From: an uncultured Prevotella sp.
GTDB lineage: Bacteria > Bacteroidota > Bacteroidia > Bacteroidales > Bacteroidaceae
Assembly (NCBI GenBank): GCA_938018155.1
Contig: CALIIG010000207.1
Location: forward strand, 1 to 16,769
Direction of reading: 5' to 3'
Length of the DNA stretch: 16,769 bases
The position numbers and the translations under genes are program-made. Below are positions 14,786-16,769 of the stretch, piece by piece. The notes under the pieces are model-generated. The model did no database searches. It was not told the origin of the DNA and saw only the letters and a list, made by a program, of their open reading frames with translations. Numbering within the stretch: the stretch's first letter is position 1; each line of letters starts with the position of its first letter.

Positions 14786-16769
14786 ATGTTGAGAATTATG
14801 CACCATAAAATAACAAACTCGCTGTCATGGCTGCTGTTTCTTGCCCTGTTCCTACCGTTAAGTTTGCCGGCTCAGGAGCAAAAGACAGCTGTTGTACCCG
14901 TAGAAAAGAACGCGGGGCAGATGAAAACAGTGATGCGTGGCACCGTTGTTGATGAAAGTGGGCTGCCTTTACCAGGTGCGAAAGTGCAGTTGGTGAGCCG
15001 GGTTCCCAGGTTTAAGGTGGTGGCAACAGCCGTAACCGATGCGGGGGGCAGGTTCTTATTGGATGTGAAAGACGCTGGTATGTACGTTGTTGTAGAATAT
15101 ATTGGCTTTAAAACCTTTGAAGCAAGGGCGAAGAAAAATACCGATATTACCATACAATTAACGCCTGATGAGCATACGTTAAAAGAAACAGTTGTCACGG
15201 GTTTCTACTCAAAGGCCAGGAATAGCTTTACGGGAACTGCCGTCCAGGTGGGCGGAGATGAGCTGCGTTCGGTCAATAACACGAGCTTTTTCAATAGTTT
15301 AAAGGTGTTCGAACCATCGCTACAGGTGGTTGATACGCGCGGTATGTTTGGGTCTGACCCCAATCATGTGCCCGGCCAGATTGAGTTGAGGGGACAGAAT
15401 TCCATGCCCGACATTTCGCGAAGTGAGCTTGAAACGCAAACCTCGCTGCCGGTTTTTATACTCGATGGCTTTGAAGTTAGCGTGCAAAAAGTGTACGATT
15501 TAGACATGAATCGCATTAAAAGCGTTACTATATTAAAGGATGCTTCGGCCTCGGCTATTTATGGAAGCAGGGCTGCCAACGGTGTAATTGTGATTGAAAC
15601 ACGTAATCCGGAGGCTGGCAAACTGCAAATAAGCTATACCCTTAACGGTGGTATTCAGGTGCCTGACCTTACATCTTATAACCTCATGAACGCCGCCGAG
15701 GCATTGGAATTTCAAAAGGCAGCCGGTGTGTTTGACCCGTATTCGGCAGGCGAAGACGGCGGAACAAATCTTAATTCATACCATGCAGTGCTGCGAAATG
15801 TGATGAATGGAGTAGATACTTATTGGTTGCGAAAGCCCCTCCGTATGGGCTTTAACCGCAAACATACCGTTATAATTGATGGCAGTGTGTTGAGTCAAAA
15901 CGGTACGAAAGGCAACGTAAGGTATTCGGTTAACCTCGGAATGGGAACGAATGACGGGGCTATGAAAGGCTCGACGAGGACGACATATGAGGCAGGAACA
16001 AAGCTCATGTTCCAGACACGCAAGCTGTATATCACGAACAATATGCAATTTTCGCTGACCAACAGTGCTGATTCGCCCTACGGAAACTTCTCAACTTACA
16101 CGCGCACGCTGCCCTATTATCAGGAGCGCGATGCCGATGGCAACTATTATCGCTTGCTGTCTATTGCCAACTTTGCGCCGTCAGGTATGGCCCTTGGCGT
16201 GCTTGCTTCGCAGCAATCGCCTGTGTATGAGGCGAAGTATCTGAACAGTTTTTCGAAGAATGAGGGTGCTAACGTAACAAATAACTTGGGTATAAACTGG
16301 CTGATTTTGCCTGAATTGCGGTTGAAAGGCGGTTTTTCGTTAGGGTATGACTTTAGTAGAGGCGATGCCTATGTGTCGCCCGCCAGCTTTGCCTACATCA
16401 ATAACAACGATAATTCATCTACAAATCCCGATGTCATTTATCGCCGGGGACGTTATAATAACGGTAATTCGTCGGGCATAACATACAATGCAAACGCCGT
16501 TATTTCGTATACAAGGTCGTGGGGAAAGCTCGATTGGCAAGGCATTATTGGGGCTGAAGCCCGCCAAATTACAACCGAAACCGACGGCTATAACATGACA
16601 GGCTTCCTGGGAGACGGGCAGGATTACCTCTCGTATGCGGTGCAATATGAACGCTTTGGCCGTGTAAACGGTGTGCGTTCTACGGTGCGAACGGCGGGCG
16701 TTTTCAGCAATCAGAATCTTTCTTGGGACAATCGTTATCTTATGGATATGACGTGCAGGCTTGACGGTT
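14786..16769 (+). CDS. SusC/RagA-family TonB-dependent receptor, 3' end beyond window
   Basis: Outer-membrane TonB-dependent importer; the frame is open to the last base (about 661 codons seen). The order is: signal peptide (about 1-29, ending near SLPAQ), a carboxypeptidase-like regulatory domain (about 49-127) with RGTVVDESGLPLPGA and TDAGGRF, a TonB-box-like ETVVTGF (134-140), and a plug (about 150-275). The plug includes VFEPSL, GSDPNHVPGQIELRGQNS, PVFILDGFE and the signature KDASASAIYGSRAANGV (251-267). Beta-barrel strands follow. ATG at 14786 directly abuts the SusD stop (TAAATG), giving likely translational coupling; ATG at 14798 is an alternative that shortens the signal peptide by four residues. 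The GFY.K....FTG and GSDPN features mark a particular SusC branch also hinted at in the short paralogue upstream. Substrate is unknown. Confidence 0.93.
   Translation, partial: MLRIMHHKITNSLSWLLFLALFLPLSLPAQEQKTAVVPVEKNAGQMKTVMRGTVVDESGLPLPGAKVQLVSRVPRFKVVATAVTDAGGRFLLDVKDAGMYVVVEYIGFKTFEARAKKNTDITIQLTPDEHTLKETVVTGFYSKARNSFTGTAVQVGGDELRSVNNTSFFNSLKVFEPSLQVVDTRGMFGSDPNHVPGQIELRGQNSMPDISRSELETQTSLPVFILDGFEVSVQKVYDLDMNRIKSVTILKDASASAIYGSRAANGVIVIETRNPEAGKLQISYTLNGGIQVPDLTSYNLMNAAEALEFQKAAGVFDPYSAGEDGGTNLNSYHAVLRNVMNGVDTYWLRKPLRMGFNRKHTVIIDGSVLSQNGTKGNVRYSVNLGMGTNDGAMKGSTRTTYEAGTKLMFQTRKLYITNNMQFSLTNSADSPYGNFSTYTRTLPYYQERDADGNYYRLLSIANFAPSGMALGVLASQQSPVYEAKYLNSFSKNEGANVTNNLGINWLILPELRLKGGFSLGYDFSRGDAYVSPASFAYINNNDNSSTNPDVIYRRGRYNNGNSSGITYNANAVISYTRSWGKLDWQGIIGAEARQITTETDGYNMTGFLGDGQDYLSYAVQYERFGRVNGVRSTVRTAGVFSNQNLSWDNRYLMDMTCRLDG

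Noticed and set aside
1..16769. tRNA, rRNA, insertion sequences or prophage genes
   Set aside because: I saw no cloverleaf with T-loop motif, no rRNA-like stretch, and no transposase or integrase frame on either strand.

Overview
The window looks like a chromosomal segment of a Bacteroidota species, most likely a Prevotella-type Bacteroidales. The evidence is a SusC/SusD-type outer-membrane pair, a TAnnTTTG promoter, few Shine-Dalgarno sequences, and a capsule/O-antigen-type locus built from families common in that order. Every supported gene lies on the + strand.

Positions 1-10472 are the distal part of a surface-polysaccharide biosynthesis locus. The first half is AT-rich and looks horizontally variable. 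It holds the 3' part of an EpsG/Wzy-like polymerase, a membrane O-acyltransferase, a GT2 glycosyltransferase, a DUF6625-like putative glycosyltransferase and two GT4 glycosyltransferases. The second half looks like a more conserved end module: an NAD-dependent sugar-nucleotide epimerase/reductase, a WbuC-type cupin, an AT-rich orphan lipoprotein that looks inserted, a WecA/WbpL-like polyprenyl-phosphate sugar-1-phosphate transferase that would start each repeat unit, and an NTP_transf_5 nucleotidyltransferase-like protein. Most gaps in this part are under 50 bp, so it probably reads as one long transcript. A strong intrinsic terminator closes it at about 10503-10530. A flippase and a chain-length regulator are not in the window and presumably lie upstream.

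Positions 10473-10988 carry no credible gene. They hold that terminator, a GC-rich REP/BIME-like palindromic element (10588-10686), an AT-rich stretch, and a good Bacteroidota promoter core just before the next gene.

Positions 10989-16769 form a GC-richer outer-membrane uptake operon with an unusual order. First comes a short SusC-like porin that lacks the usual N-terminal carboxypeptidase-like domain and a recognisable TonB box. A SusD/RagB lipoprotein follows, then a full-length SusC/RagA receptor that runs off the end of the window. The two SusC proteins share distinctive plug-domain motifs, so the short one looks like a divergent, stripped-down paralogue of the long one.

The observations most worth following are the short SusC-SusD-SusC arrangement, the palindromic element, a G8 tract at the donor-binding motif of a GT4 gene that could make it phase-variable, and the orphan lipoprotein between the cupin and the initiating transferase.
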